Positions 44,185 through 56,881 of a stretch of 64,000 nucleotides of DNA are shown here, piece after piece. Under the pieces are notes generated by a model, which did no database searches, was not told where the DNA came from, and worked only from the letters and a program-made list of their open reading frames with translations. The position numbers were made by a program, and so were the translations under genes. Origin of the DNA: Flaveria trinervia. Lineage: Eukaryota; Streptophyta; Magnoliopsida; Asterales; Asteraceae. The stretch is taken from positions 51,515,214 through 51,579,213 of the forward strand of contig CM046451.1 of the NCBI GenBank assembly GCA_025506515.1. Reading direction: 5' to 3'. Position 1 is the stretch's first letter. Each line of letters begins with the position of its first letter.

Positions 44185-45160
44185 TGTTGGGTTTGATAGA
44201 ACACAAAGTAATCAGTTCAACCTTTTAAACTTTCTGAAAACGCAGCGGAAGTATAGAATTATAACATGTTTATAATCTGAAAAATCCATATTCAATGATG
44301 TTTTAAGATGAAAACAAACCCAAAACAAAAGGATCTAAATATGTGAATGAACAAGCTATGAACACAAGTTAAGCAAAATAAAATCACAGCTTCAATGAGC
44401 TGTGATAACTACCTTATTCCAGCCAAAAAAAACGACCAAGAAAGGGTTGAATATGCTTATGAATCGGCCAAGACTCCAAGGAAGAATCCCTCAAGCTCGT
44501 ATACCCCAAGCCTCCTTGCAATCACCTTCTTGTTAGGAAGATTCACCACCAAAAAAGCTTCAAAACCCTCTAATAACAAGCTGCTGGAACCGTGGTTATG
44601 GAGAGAGAGGAGAGAGCTTTTTTTATTTATTGAATTTCAAGAGATTGGATGGAGAGAATCATATGAACAAGACTAGTTAATGTGTGTGTTCATCAAGGAA
44701 AAAGGTCCAATCCCCTAACAAAGGGGGGGGCGGCCGATAAATGGGTTTTAAAAGGGTTTCCCCCCTTTTTTGATGGAACACATACACATAACTTAAAATG
44801 TCTTGTAACTAGACATACAATTAACCATTTAATTGTATGTACAAGTTATATAACTTATACAATTAATCAAATAACTTGTAAGTTATAATCTCTCATTATT
44901 ATTTTGTGTCATCTAACCAATTTATATAACACTCAAATAATATTATTGAACAAAATATCCTAATAAGTTGTTCCCTCTCATATGCAACTTATTTAGAAAA
45001 CCCATTTTCTAATTGGTGTAAACATTTAATTGTATGATCATATCATCAATTGAATATTAATTGGTGTTTGCTAAGCTTGTTATTGGGTATAACCCGACTT
45101 GGATCATAACGTACTAACCACATCAATATTCTACGTGTCTTGGGCACACAGAATCCAACA
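44185..45160 (-). repeat. Copia IV 3' LTR (left)
   Basis: It begins TGTTGGGTTTG and ends GAATCCAACA on the plus strand, and pairs with 51398-52375. ORFs at 44395-44888 lie inside it and are not genes. Confidence 0.95.
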
Positions 45161-45175
45161 ATCTTCCACTTGCCT
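45161..45175 (-). other. Copia IV polypurine tract
   Basis: The minus strand reads AGGCAAGTGGAAGATT up to the LTR, close to the CAAGTGGGAGATTGTTGG junction known from Tnt1-like copia elements. Confidence 0.85.
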
Positions 45176-45927
45176 AAGATTTAAAGAAGATTGATGCAAG
45201 CAGCAAATACCGCCTAACAACGGTTTACTGCCCTTATACGCATGACTTATAGCCATTCAATAACATCATTCCTTTCAAGTACCCTACTTGAAAGATTTAG
45301 GTGAATTAATCATCTATCCTTTTGTTACAGATGCCATGTTAAATCCAAGGACACAGAATGATCATTCCTTGTTGATTTAACTTAATCATGCCTTAGATAT
45401 CTAACTCTCAACGAATAAGAGGAACAAATTCCATCTTGACTACATACGTTTCTCACAAACACCTCGTATCATACCTGAACATACCCTTATGTACTGTCCA
45501 TTATTTCATGGCAGTGAAGAATCAGTTCAAGGCATAATACTTGGTGAATATCAAAACCCAATATGTATCTCAGGTCAGAGGATACCAAATGATATTCGCC
45601 TTTACTCAAAATTACTTATGATCAATCAATAAGATTCCATGTAGTAAAGTTTCAGTTGCGGGTTGGTCCAATATTTGCATCCCACAAATATTTATGAACC
45701 TTGGTAGCAACCCATTGCTCTATATTCATCCATATGAATATCAACCAATCCAAGTTCATAATAATCTTACCCTCACACTTGTTCCCACAAGTATGAACGA
45801 CTACGGACATTTAGAGTAAACAATTTACTCATGGAATAAACATGCTAAATTGGAACATTAATTGAAACATTTTAACCAAATAATTTTATTCAAATAATAA
45901 AGAGTTCCACATATCCAAACACAAAAT
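45176..45927 (-). other. Copia IV 3' untranslated region
   Basis: About 750 bp lie between the pol end and the purine tract, with no ORF and no clear repeat. Confidence 0.7.
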
Positions 45928-47628
45928 TCACAGATCAAATCCAATCACTAGAATATCGAAGTCCCATGGCACAAGTATGACCTTCATGCTTTGCATTTTC
46001 AAGGAGCTTCGTGAGAGGATCCGCAATGTTCTGATCCCTATGAACTTTGCGAATACATATCTTTCCCTTTTCAACTTCATCTCGTATGTAGTTGAATCTC
46101 CGCTCAATGTGCCTTGTCTTTTGATGAGCACGAGGTTCCTTGATTTGAGCAATCGCACCCTCGTTATCACAAAAGATCTCTAGGGGTCCTGAATGGAAGG
46201 GACAACCCCTAAATCAGCAATGAATTTCTTTAACCATGCAGCTTCTTGAGCTGCCAATGAGGCGGCGACGTATTCTGATTCTGTAGTTGATAGAGCCACC
46301 ACCTCCTGTTTGGAGCTTTTCCAAGAGACCGCTCCTCCATTCAGAATGAAAATATATCCCGATTGTGACCGAGAATCATCACGATCGGTTTGGAAACTCG
46401 CATCTGTGTAACCTTTTACAACGAGTTCCTCATCACCGGATCCATAGATTAAGAACATATCTCTTGTCCTCCTTAGGTATTTAAGTATGTTCTTTACAGC
46501 CATCCAATGACTGTTTCTAGGGTTTTGCTGGAAACGGCTTGTTATGCTTAAGGCGCATGACATGTCCGGTCGAGTGCATATCATCGCATACATGATGGAT
46601 CCAATAGCAGATGCGTATAGGATAGCCTTCATTTTATCCTGCTCATCCTTTGAGCTAGGACATTGAGTCGTACTCAATATCGTTCCTCTTTGAATAGGTA
46701 CGGTACCTTTCATAGAGTTCTCCATCTTGAACCTTTTCAAGATTTTATCAATATACGCACTTTGATTTAAACCAATCAACAGTCTAGATCTATCCCTATA
46801 GATCTTTATTCCCAGAATATAGGCGGCTTCTCCAAGATCCTTAATGGAAAAACAACTTCCAAGCCAGGTTTTTACACTTTCCAAGGTTGGAATGTCATTT
46901 CCAAATAGTAGTATGTCATCAACATACAATACTAGGAAAGTTATTGTGCTCCCACTAGCCTTCTTATACACACAAGCCTCATCGGCGTTTTTGATGAAGC
47001 CAATTTCTTTACCTCCTCATCAAAACGATGATTCCAACTTCTCGATGCTTGTTTCAATCCATAGATTGATTTCTTTAACTTGCATACTTTATTAGGATGT
47101 TTTGGATGGACAAAACCTTCAGGCCGAACCATATAAACATCTTCCTCAAGATATCCATTTATGAAAGCGGTTTTGACATCCATTTGCCAAATCTCATAAT
47201 CATAATGAGCAGCTATGGCAAACAATATCCTTATAGACTTTAGCATCGCAACAGGTGAGAAGGTTTCATCATAATCAACCCCTTGAGTTTGAGTGAAACC
47301 CTTTGCTACAAGTCTAGCTTTATAAGTATCCAAGTTTCCATGCATATCGGTTTTCTTCTTGAAAACCCACTTACTCCCAACTACCTTGGAATTAAGAGGT
47401 GGTACAACAAGTTCCCAAACTTGATTGTCATACATGGATTGCATCTCAACGTTCATGGCCTCAAGCCATTTATCACAATCCAAATTGGACACTGCATCAT
47501 GGCATGTGGTTGGTTCATCTGAATCTACCACATAGCATCCATCCATGAAAAATCCGTATCTTTCAGGTGGATTACTAGTTCTACCACTTCTACGAACGTT
47601 TTGAGTGTATTGATCAACCACTTGATCA
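45928..47628 (-). pseudogene. pol: Copia IV RT and RNase H (few breaks)
   Basis: The minus strand reads NPPERYGFFMDGCYVV, WLEAMNVEMQSMYDNQVWEL, KARLVAKGFTQTQGVDYDET and QMDVKTAFINGYLEEDVYMV. The active site LYVDDILLFGND is intact. RNase H shows VKGYTDASFQTDRDDSRSQS and VALSTTESEYVAASLAAQEA. Shifts lie near 46960 and 46180, and a TAA near 47629 separates it from integrase. RT copies the RNA and RNase H degrades it. A few single-base changes are all that keep it from being open. Confidence 0.9.
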
Positions 47629-49944
47629 ACTTAAACCTCCTCATGTTGAGTGCTAGTTTCAACCAAACGTGCATCGGGTTGTGGTTCTTGATCCTCCTCA
47701 AGATCCACTGTTCTACTGCCAGTTCCTTCCATAAGGAAATTTGCTTCTAAGAACTCACCCTTTCTGGCAACAAATACCTTTTGTTCTAGTGGATCATAGA
47801 AATAATATCCCATAGAATCTCTAGGATATCCAATAAAGATACACTTGGTGGATCGAACTTCCAATTTGTTTGGGGTGGGAGTCTTAACATAAGCCTCACA
47901 ACCCCAGACCCTTAAGTATGATAGGGATGGAACTCTTCCATGACATATCTCAAAAGGTGTCCTTTCCACCTTTTGGTTGGGGCCATATTTAAAATACGGG
48001 CCGCGAAGAGCAAAGCAAAACCCCAAAATGATAGAGGTAATGTGCTTCTAGCCATCATAGATCGGACCATATCCAATAAGGTTCGATTCCTCCTCTCAGA
48101 CACACCATTGTGTTGTGGTGTTCCAAGTGGAGTGAGTTGTGAGACAATCCCACAACTCCTAAGATGATTTTGGAAAGCGTCACTTAGGTATTCACCTCCT
48201 CTATCGGTACGGAGAACATTAATTGACTTGTTGAGTTGATTTTCCACCTCATTCTTGAAGATTTTGAACATTTCAAAAGCTTCATCTTTGTGTCTTAATA
48301 AGTACCCATACCCATAGCGACTATAATCGTCGGTAAAGGTAATGAAGTATCTCTCACCATTCCTAGTCATTGGCTTAAAAGGACCACATACATCCGAATG
48401 TATGATTCCTAATAAATCTTTTGCCCTTTCGTTAGTTCCACTAAAGGGTGCCTTAGTCATTTTACCTTGTAAACAAGATTCACACACATCAAATGAATCA
48501 CATTCATTTGTTTTTAAAAGACCATTCTTTTGAAGAGTTTGTATACGTTTCTTGTTTATATGACCAAGACGACAATGCCAAAGATAGGTATCACTCAAAT
48601 CCAACTTGAGTTTTTTGGTGTTAGTATGGTACAATGAACTATTTAAAGCATTTTCATGAACCAATTCATAAATACCATTAATGGGTATAGCTTTAAAATA
48701 GAACATATTATTTAAAGAAACATGAATATCATTTTCAATAAAAGATAATACATAATAATAAAGTCTTAATTGGGATACAGAAATAATGTTCCTAGTCAAA
48801 CTAGGAGCATACAAAATATTCTTCAAAATAACATCCAAGCCACTTGGAAGTTTTAGGATGTAGTCCCCACGAGCTTCAACTTGGACTTTGGTTCCATTGC
48901 CCATGAAGAGGCTAACATCCCCTTGATTGAAGTCCCTACTTCTTTTGAACCCCTGCAACAAATTGCAAATATGAGTTCCACATCCGGTATCTAATACCGA
49001 TGTGTTTGAAGATGTAACATTAAGATCAATATGAATCATGTATATTGTACCTGAGGTCTGCCCGGCATCCCTCTTGGCTTTCAACTCTTGGAGATGGACA
49101 GGACAATTTCTTGCCCAATGTCCAATCTCCCCACACTTGAAGCATGGGTCATTGGTAGCAACCTTTTGCCTCTTCTCTTGTGGTTTGGGTGGCACCCTTG
49201 CCACCCCTTTCCCCTTTCCCCAAACGGGTCCCTTACCCTTGGCAACCTTTGCCTTGGGTGCGGGATGAGGCCTTTTCTTGTTCCCACCTTCATTGATGGT
49301 GAGAACGGGTAAAACCCTTTTACCCATGGCCGCCTCGGCCGTTTTCAGCATTGAGTGAAGCTCACCAATGCTTTTGTCCCAAGCATTCATGTTGTAGTTT
49401 AACACGAATGTCTCGAACTTCTTGGTAAGGCCATTAAGGATCAAATCCGTGGCCAGTTCCTTTGAGACAGGACAATTAAGCCTCTCGAGGCGGTCAATAT
49501 GACTTTTCATCTTAAGTACATAAGATGAAACATATTGGTTGTCGTCCATACGACATGCATGGAGTGCTCGAACCGTTTCGAAGCGCTCAACCCCTGCTTG
49601 CGTTTGGAACGTTTCCTTGAGCTGAGTTATCATGTCATATGCTCCGTGATGTTCATACTCCTTTTGGAGATCCGGAGTCATGCTAGCTAGCATGAGACAG
49701 GACACTTGGATAGAGTCCTCAGTGTACTTGAGCCAATTGTTGTAGGCCTCTTCATCATCCTCAGTAGGTTGATCGGGGATAGGGTCGTCTAAAACATATG
49801 ATCTTCTCTCTTGCTTGAGAACAATTCTCAAGTTTCGATACCATCAATAAAATTGTTTTGATTTAGACGTTCCTTTTGGAGAATCGCTCGTAATGATTGG
49901 TTGGACGCGGATGAGTTATTGTGATTTTCATTGTTGGTGGCCAT
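47629..49944 (-). pseudogene. gag-pol: Copia IV gag, protease and integrase (few breaks)
   Basis: The ATG at 49942-49944 opens MATNNENHNNSSASNQSLRA. One missing base near 49845 shifts the frame, which resumes as LRIVLKQERRSYVLDDPIPD. A 639-codon stretch (47912-49831) is open. It holds the Gag core, the zinc knuckle CFKCGEIGHWARNC, protease VLDTGCGTHIC, the HHCC domain (LWHCRLGHINKKRI..CESCLQGKM) and the integrase core (IHSDVCGPF, LRTDRGGEYLSDAF, TPQHNGVSERRNRTLLDMV). A second shift near 47980 precedes the integrase C-terminus (VWGCEAYVKTPTPNKLEVRS). Confidence 0.9.
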
Positions 49945-51382
49945 CTACAAAATTTAACAAAGATCTATTTTAGTATTTTCGATATTGTTATTTTTAATAA
50001 TTAATGCCTTTTAAGGTCATTTTTATATTAAAGTCTAGAACCCAACATTACATTTAAATTGTGGTTAGGTGACCTTTATCCCACGATTTAAATTAATAAG
50101 GTGGTCAACGATTTACGGTTGCAACCATTTACAACTTCTAGAGGTATGGGATCGACTTTAAACATCGTATGTAAAGTCGGCATGTTAATCCCATCAACAC
50201 CATTTGGAAACCACACCGTAGGTGATCCATTTGACATGGTTTGCAAATCAAGATACCCTACTTGCACCTACGTGTGAGTTTGCCAAAATAAGTGGTTAGG
50301 TGACCTTTATCCCACAAATAAGGCATTCTCACCTCAAGTCACAAGTTCCCTCAAAATGGTTACGTGACCTTTATCCCACTAAGAGTTCCCAAGTTACTCA
50401 AGTGTTGTGTAAAAGGACGGTGTTGATCTTGTTAAAAAAATTAGAGATTTCATAATACAAGTTTTAGAAAATTCTATGTACTTGTATTTGCATGCTTTCA
50501 AATACATGGTACCCTATGGTCCTTTGATTAAAACCAATTTTTAATCCTTAAAATCATTAAATCATATTAATAAAATTTTATTACCTTTTAATGATTAAGA
50601 AACATCATTTTTATAGCTTGTTAAGTTTGTTAATTAGTTTGTAATGCATATCAAGATATCAACCATACAATCAAATAACAACATACAAACAAGCATAAAC
50701 ATAAACAACCATTATGTGCATAACCATAGCTACTATTGTGACCACACTTGTTTGCCATCACAAGTGTGGTCATTAGGTCTTTCTTAAGGGTTGAAAATAA
50801 CACAAAATGAGATCAATATAGACTCCCACTTGAACTTGCATCCATATGCTTCAAGTCCTTCTTTTGTGTCTTCTTCTTGTGCTTCCTTCCCGAGCATCTT
50901 CTTTTACAAAATATATATCCTAATACATATTTTCTAGTAAAAGAAATTACTTCTAATATATTATTACATCCCATGAATAAATAGACAAAATACATCTTAA
51001 ACAAAACACAAGGTTATTTACAACCCCATTGAATGAATACAACCAAATAAAACATTCAATCCAAACCATAATAACACAAGGTCTAAGCTAGGTTATGCAC
51101 CAACATAAACATACATCATATCAACAAACTAAATAAACCCCATTAAACCCAAAATTTTCAGCCAACATAAGCTGAAAATTTGGGTTTGTTTGTCCAAACA
51201 AACACATCCAAAATGATCAACCATTGACATTTCCATCTTTCAAGGTTTAATCATAAGCATGAAGATATAACCATGAAAGACTTGGGGTTTACAAAACAGC
51301 CAAAATCAGCCTCTAATAGGTTGATAATAACCTTCTAAAACCGATTTTAAAGACAAGGAACAAGCAAGTTATCCACATAACT
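49945..51382 (-). other. Copia IV long 5' leader with three-copy repeat
   Basis: About 1.4 kb is non-coding. A 24-bp word, GTGGTTAGGTGACCTTTATCCCAC in plus-strand form, occurs at 50061-50084, 50292-50315 and, with one change, about 50357-50379. ORFs here are short and unsupported. Confidence 0.8.
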
Positions 51383-51396
51383 GGCTCTAGATGCCA
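51383..51396 (-). other. Copia IV primer binding site (variant)
   Basis: The minus strand reads TGGCATCTAGAGCC one base after the LTR end. Compared with TGGTATCAGAGCC of the other elements it has a T-to-C change and one extra T. Confidence 0.8.
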
Positions 51397-51397
51397 T

Positions 51398-52375
51398 TGT
51401 TGGGTTTGATAGAACACAAAGTAATCAAGTTCAACCTTTTAAACTTTCTGAAAACGCAGCGGAAGTATAGAATTATAACATGTTTATAATCTGAAAAATC
51501 CATGTTCTTAATGATGTTTTAAGATGAAAAACAAACCCAAACAAAAGGATCTAAATATGTGAATGAACAAGCTATGAACACAAGTTAAGCAACATAAAAT
51601 CACAGCTTCAATGAGCTGTGATAACTACCTTATTCCAGCCAAAAAAAACGACCAAGAAAGGGTTGAATATGCTTGTGAATTAGCCAAGACTCCAAGGAAG
51701 AAGCCCTCAAGCTCGTATACCCCAAGCCTCCTTGCAATCACCTTCTTGTTAGGAAGATTCACCACCAAAAAGCTTCAAAACCTCTAATAACAAGCTGCTG
51801 GAACCGTGGTTATGGAGAGAGGAGAGAGCTTTTTTATCAATTGCATGTCAAGAGATTGGATGGAGAGATCAATTGAACAAGACTAGTTAATGTGTGTGTT
51901 CATCAAGGAAAAAGGTCCAATCCCCTAACAAGGGGGGGCGGCCGAAAAATGGGTTTTAAAAGGGTTTCCCCCCTTTTTTGATGGAACACATACACATAAC
52001 TTAAAATGTCTTGTAACTAGACATACAATTAACCATTTAATTGTATGTACAAGTTATATAACTTATACAATTAATCAAATACTTATAAGTTATAATCTCT
52101 CATATTATTTGGTGTCATCTAACCAATTTAAATAACACATCAAATAATATATTGAACAAAATATCCTAATAAGTTGTTCCCTCTCATATGCAACTTATTT
52201 AGAAAACCCATTTCCTAAATTGGTGTAAACATTTAATTGTATGATCATATCATCAATGAATATTAGTTGGTGTTTGCTAAGCTTGTTATTGGGTATAACC
52301 CGACTTGGATCATAACGTACTAACCACATCAATATTCTACGTGTCTTGGGCACACAGAATCCACAGGAGATTCAT
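51398..52375 (-). repeat. Copia IV 5' LTR (right)
   Basis: It starts TGTTGGGTTTG and ends GAATCCACA, one base shorter at the end than the left copy. Otherwise it is closely similar along its length. Confidence 0.95.
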
Positions 52376-52380
52376 TAAAC
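52376..52380. repeat. Target duplication GGAGA, right copy (Copia IV)
   Basis: It matches 44180-44184. Confidence 0.95.
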
Positions 52381-53689
52381 TTTACATGCAAGGTTTCTTC
52401 GACAATCTTTGATCTGCAATTAAAAACTCTGTATGCCTTGCAAGTAGAGGAATACCCAACAAAGTATCCTGCATCCACCTTTGATTAAAACTTCTGAAGT
52501 GGATCTTTTATGTTGAGAATATAACAGGGACACCCAATGCTCCAAAGAAGGAAATCAGAGGAGCCAAATGATGTTACACTTCATAAGGAGTCTTCATCAA
52601 TCTTTGATTTACCAATACTCTATTTTGCACATAACAAGCTGTGTTAACAGCTTCAGCCCAAAAGGTTTGTGGCAAACCAGAATCAGCCAACATTGACCTT
52701 GCAGCTTCAATAAGGGTCCTGTTCTTTCTCTCCACCACTCCATTTTGTTCAGGAGTTCTAGGAATGCTAAACTGCCTCTTGATTCCCTTAGAGAAATAAA
52801 ATTCATCAAGTGTGTGATTTCTAAACTCTGTGCCATTATCACTCCTCACATACTTGACAGAAAGAGAATAGTGCTTTTCCATATGCAACACAAAGTAGAT
52901 GATAATTTGACCAGCCACATCTTTTGAATGTAAGAAGAAGGTCCATACAAATCTGAATAATCATCCACAATTACATGCAATATTTTTTCTTTGCCATACT
53001 CATCACTCTTATTGGACCAAAAAGATCCATATGCAGTAATTGCAAGCAGGTAGTGGACTCTGGTTCTTCTATTGAGGGAATGATACTTTATGTTGCTCTC
53101 CTTTTAAACAAGCAGAGCCGTTTTCATCACATTTGAACTCCTTTAATGGCAGACCTCTCACTAACCCATGAAAATCACTGGTTCATGTTTCTAAGATTCA
53201 CATGACCAAGCCTTCTGTGCCAAAGCTTAGATTCCTCAAGAGAGGCCTTGGAGAACACACATGGATGGCCTTTTAGATCAATTTTCTTTGATAAGTCTAA
53301 GGCATATACTCTTCCACCCTGTTGGCTTTCAGGAGAGTATGTTCATCCAATATCTTGTCAATCATATTCAAAACATTGAAAGACAGAATTCGACAGTTCT
53401 GACTGGTGAAAAGTGCAACATGCCCTTTATCACACATTTGACTGACACTCAACAAATTATACTTGAGATTCTCCACATGGTTGACATCATCAACCTTATT
53501 TCACCATTTGAAACGAAGCCTTTGCCGATGATGTGACCCTTAGCATCATTACCAAAAGATATAAATCCCTTCTTCTCTTAAGAGTAGTCATGAAGAAGAT
53601 GTGCTCCCAGTCATACGCATAGATCCTCCACTGTCCACATACTAGATGCTTCTATGGCATGTTGAAGAACCCTGCATATATCACAACAA
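52381..53689 (-). pseudogene. pol: Copia III protease and integrase (broken)
   Basis: Protease lies near 53600-53650 and reads VDSGGSMRMTG, where the usual form is VDSGCSRHMTG. Integrase follows with YNLLSVSQMCDKG-type sequence near 53440 and a weak HHCC. A core at 52574-52918 is open for 114 codons and contains VRSDNGTEFRN, IPRTPEQNGVVERKNRTLIE and NTACYVQNRVLVN. The C-terminus (GYFVGYSS, then EETLHVKFNESP) runs up to Copia IV. Several shifts are present in the first half. Confidence 0.85.
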
Positions 53690-56659
53690 CTAGTTAGCTT
53701 TTGAGACCCAAACCTTTTTGGTTTTGGGTGTGTTCTCATCAACAGCTTTTATACTAACTGATTTGTCATGATTAACAGCCTTTGAAGAAGAAGATGGTGC
53801 TGAAAAGGATTCCTTTGATTTTGGCTTAGGTTTCCTTTTTAGTGGTTTAATCAGAGGTACATCTATTTGGTTAACTCTCCCCAATAGATGTTGAACCATC
53901 ATAAAAAGTTGTGTCTGATTGGTTGTTAAAGCTTTTAGTTCAGCAGACACATCAAACTTGTTTGTGAATGATTCTTGTGAGACACCATGTGCTCCTTTTT
54001 GAAAGACACAGCCTTAGTCTGTAGTTTTGATACTCTTTGAGGAGTATTTTTAGCTGTTTTATGATAAACTTCTTTCTTCTGTTTAGATTTTTGTGAAGAC
54101 TTTGGTTTATCAGGTTGAGATGTTTGTGGCACAAACCTGGTTTCAAATTCATCTTTCATTTTATTAATTTTCTTTTTGATGATTTTATCCTTGTTAAATT
54201 TTGAATCCTTTCTGTACCAACATTCATCAGTGAGATGATTGAATAGACCACAAATTTCACATGGCTTTTTCTTCATCTTCTGTTGATCAGCTGTTGAAGA
54301 AGATGAAACTACTGAAGGTGTGTTCTTCAGTACTTTCTTCCTTTTAGTACTTATGTGAAGTACCGAAGGATTTGTAACAACTAAAGACTTGTTTTTCAAA
54401 GATGTTCTATCAGTACATTTGGATTTCCTGATAAATTCTTCAGCAGTTGTCAAACCATGTTTGGTTTCATTTGGCTTGAAATGTTCTTCAGGTGTTGTTA
54501 CTTGCTCTTTAGTACTTTGAATACCTTTTGAGACAACACCTAAAGGACTCAACTTTTCTTTGATCATGTGTTCATCAGCAGTAGGACCATCAGCAGACTG
54601 ATTAGCTAAGGTACTATTACTGACTTCATCCTTTGATTGTTCATTATCACTTGAGGATGAGACATATGATGATATGGTTTGGGAATTGATTTCACCTTCA
54701 GATTTTACTTCTGTCTTGGGAGTAAAATCTATAGGAGTTTCAGTGTGATTATATCCAATCCCAAACTTCACATTTGAAGCAGTTTGCTTACTGAGAAGCA
54801 TTTCAAACCCCTTGCAAGATGTTACCCAACGTTCACACTCCACTTGAGTAGCTGCAAGTGTTTCTTTGAGACTCTTGTGATTTTCTAAGATGACCTCTAC
54901 CTTAGCCTTTTCATCAATGATTTGGCATTTTAATTTGTAAATCTCATCATCTTTTTCTTTTAAAACAGACTCAAACTCAGCTTTTCTTTTGGAAATCACT
55001 TTCTCTAGGTCAAGATTTTGATTAATTAAAGCTACATTTGCTTCTCTAATTGAGGCAAAAGCAGCTATGCATGACTCAGAACACAACTTGGCCTTAGCCT
55101 CAGAAGATATTTGTGGTACCTGTGATGATGAAGCATTTGAGCTTGAACCACCAGTAGACTCCAGGGCCATAAGAGCAAGATTTCTAAAAGGATTTTCACC
55201 ACCATGTTGACCAGCACCAGAAAACATTTGTTTTGTTTTAACCAGAAAGATCATCTGGTAAACTACTACAGTCAACAACATCAGGAGTGAAAAAGCTTTG
55301 ATGTGATTGAGATTGAGATTGAGATTGTTGGCTTGATTGAGGTGGTTGAGGATCAGGTAGGGCATGTGATTATTGAGCTATGGGTACAGGAACCTGATTG
55401 GATTGTGGCATGTAAAAACAGGGATAAGGATATGGCATTTGACCTTGAGGAACAAAATATGCAGGAGGTGATTGATTTTGTGAATGATGACCAGAACTGG
55501 TAGAATGTTGCCCTTTGTTTTGTGAATTATTGCTTGGAAAGGTCACAAAGGGTGCAGAGAAGTTAGATCCAGATGATCTACACTCTCTTGCAAAATGTCC
55601 AAGTCTATGGCACTTGTGACACCTCAACTTGCTCTTGTCAAAACCAACTTTGGTTTTTTCTAGAGAGACCAGGGAATTTTCTACCTGTCCTTTTGTAAAA
55701 TTTTTGAGATCTGATATTGACTAATGCCATTTGGCTCAAAATATCCATCTCTTCCAAATCATCATCAGCAATTCCATTCAAATCATCCATCAAAAAGCAT
55801 AGATTGTCACTATTACATCCTGAATTACCAACAATACCAGCAAAAGCATGATCTCCACTGTTTGAAGAGAAATCAATATGCTCATCATAGGAACTTTCTG
55901 ATGTAGCATATTCTGACTCATGACCAACCAGTGCAGCATTCCCTGGTACAAAGTCATCAGTGAGCTTCCCGATGAAGTCAGTTTTCTTTTCTGTTCTATC
56001 TCTCTTTCAAATGTAAGTAGTTTCCCATGAAGTTGGGTGAGAGATAGATTATCTAGATTTGCACTAGAGCGTAGGACAATGGTATATGTGTCCCATCTCT
56101 CAGGCAAGGATCTGAGAAATCTGTTGTTCATCTGACAGTTTGTATATTCATGTTTAACCATTTTCAACTCAGATATCAAACAGGAGAATCGCTCAAACTA
56201 TTGAGTTAGTGACTCACCCTTTCTATGAGAGAATGTTTCATATTGCTGGGCAAGGATTTCTCTATTGTTTGCTAAGACCTCATCAGTTCCTCCAAATTGT
56301 TCTTTCAGAGCAACCCAGAGGTCATGAGCAGATTCATGATGCATAAGTCTAGAATAGATTTCATTAGGCAGTGCCATGGCTAGAATTCCATAGGCTTTAG
56401 CATCAATTTCAAACAGTTTCAAATCATCATCTGAATATTGCTCTTTCTTCTTCGGAACCATCTCATTGGTTTCCGGATTACTCACCATAGGCTTATATGG
56501 TCCATGAACCACAGATTTCCAACAACCTGAACTATTAACAGACAGGTGATGGAGCATCCGTCGTTGCCATATGTTGTACTCACTCCTAACAAGCATCAGA
56601 GGCTTTGTTGAGGAGCCAGTATTGTGAGGATCATTGATTAATGTATCCATTTTCACCAA
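53690..56659 (-). pseudogene. gag: Copia III gag with extended hinge (few breaks)
   Basis: The start at 56659 reads MVKMDTLINDPHNTGSSTKP. The core has DAKAYGILAMALPNEIYSRL and RFLRSLPERWDTYTIVLRSS. A first zinc knuckle, CHKCHRLGHFAREC, is near 55620. A 476-codon open hinge (53935-55365) holds a coiled coil (about 54880-55060) and a second knuckle, CEICGLFNHLTDEC, near 54220-54260. It ends KTKKVWVSKAN just before protease. The hinge coding sequence contains an exact copy of the LTR motif CTTCAGCAGTTGT (54438-54450). Breaks lie near 56190, 55980, 55680 and 53935. Confidence 0.85.
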
Positions 56660-56868
56660 TTCAAACAGGTTCTATAAGAGTTTAACAAATCTAACTCAAA
56701 AACTCAACAACACAATTTGAAATAAGAAGAATCTCAAATTGTTTCACATGAAGCAACAGAAAAACAAACTTTATAACCAATTCTTGCAAATTTGCCAATT
56801 CAATCAAACTGAGATATCAAAAGAACAGTTTCAATGATCAATTGTTAAATCAATCAATGATTAACCAA

Positions 56869-56879
56869 CTCTGATACCA
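56869..56879 (-). other. Copia III primer binding site
   Basis: The minus strand reads TGGTATCAGAG two bases after the 5' LTR end. Confidence 0.9.
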
Positions 56880-56881
56880 TT

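Larger units (their letters stand above)
44185..52375 (-). mobile_element. Copia IV: complete Ty1/copia element nested in Copia III
   Basis: LTRs of 976 bp (44185-45160) and 978 bp (51398-52375), target duplication GGAGA, a primer site and a purine tract are all present. The minus strand encodes Gag-protease-integrase-RT-RNase H with only a few single-base breaks. The purine tract GGCAAGTGGAAGATT is of Tnt1/Tork/Angela style, and no third ORF is present. It is the youngest layer of the right half, being inside Copia III, which is inside Gypsy D. Confidence 0.95.

Noticed and set aside
44395..44888. Two plus-strand ORFs that might be a small host gene
   Set aside because: They lie wholly in the Copia IV 3' LTR, antisense to the element. 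The matching region of the other LTR is altered by small indels.
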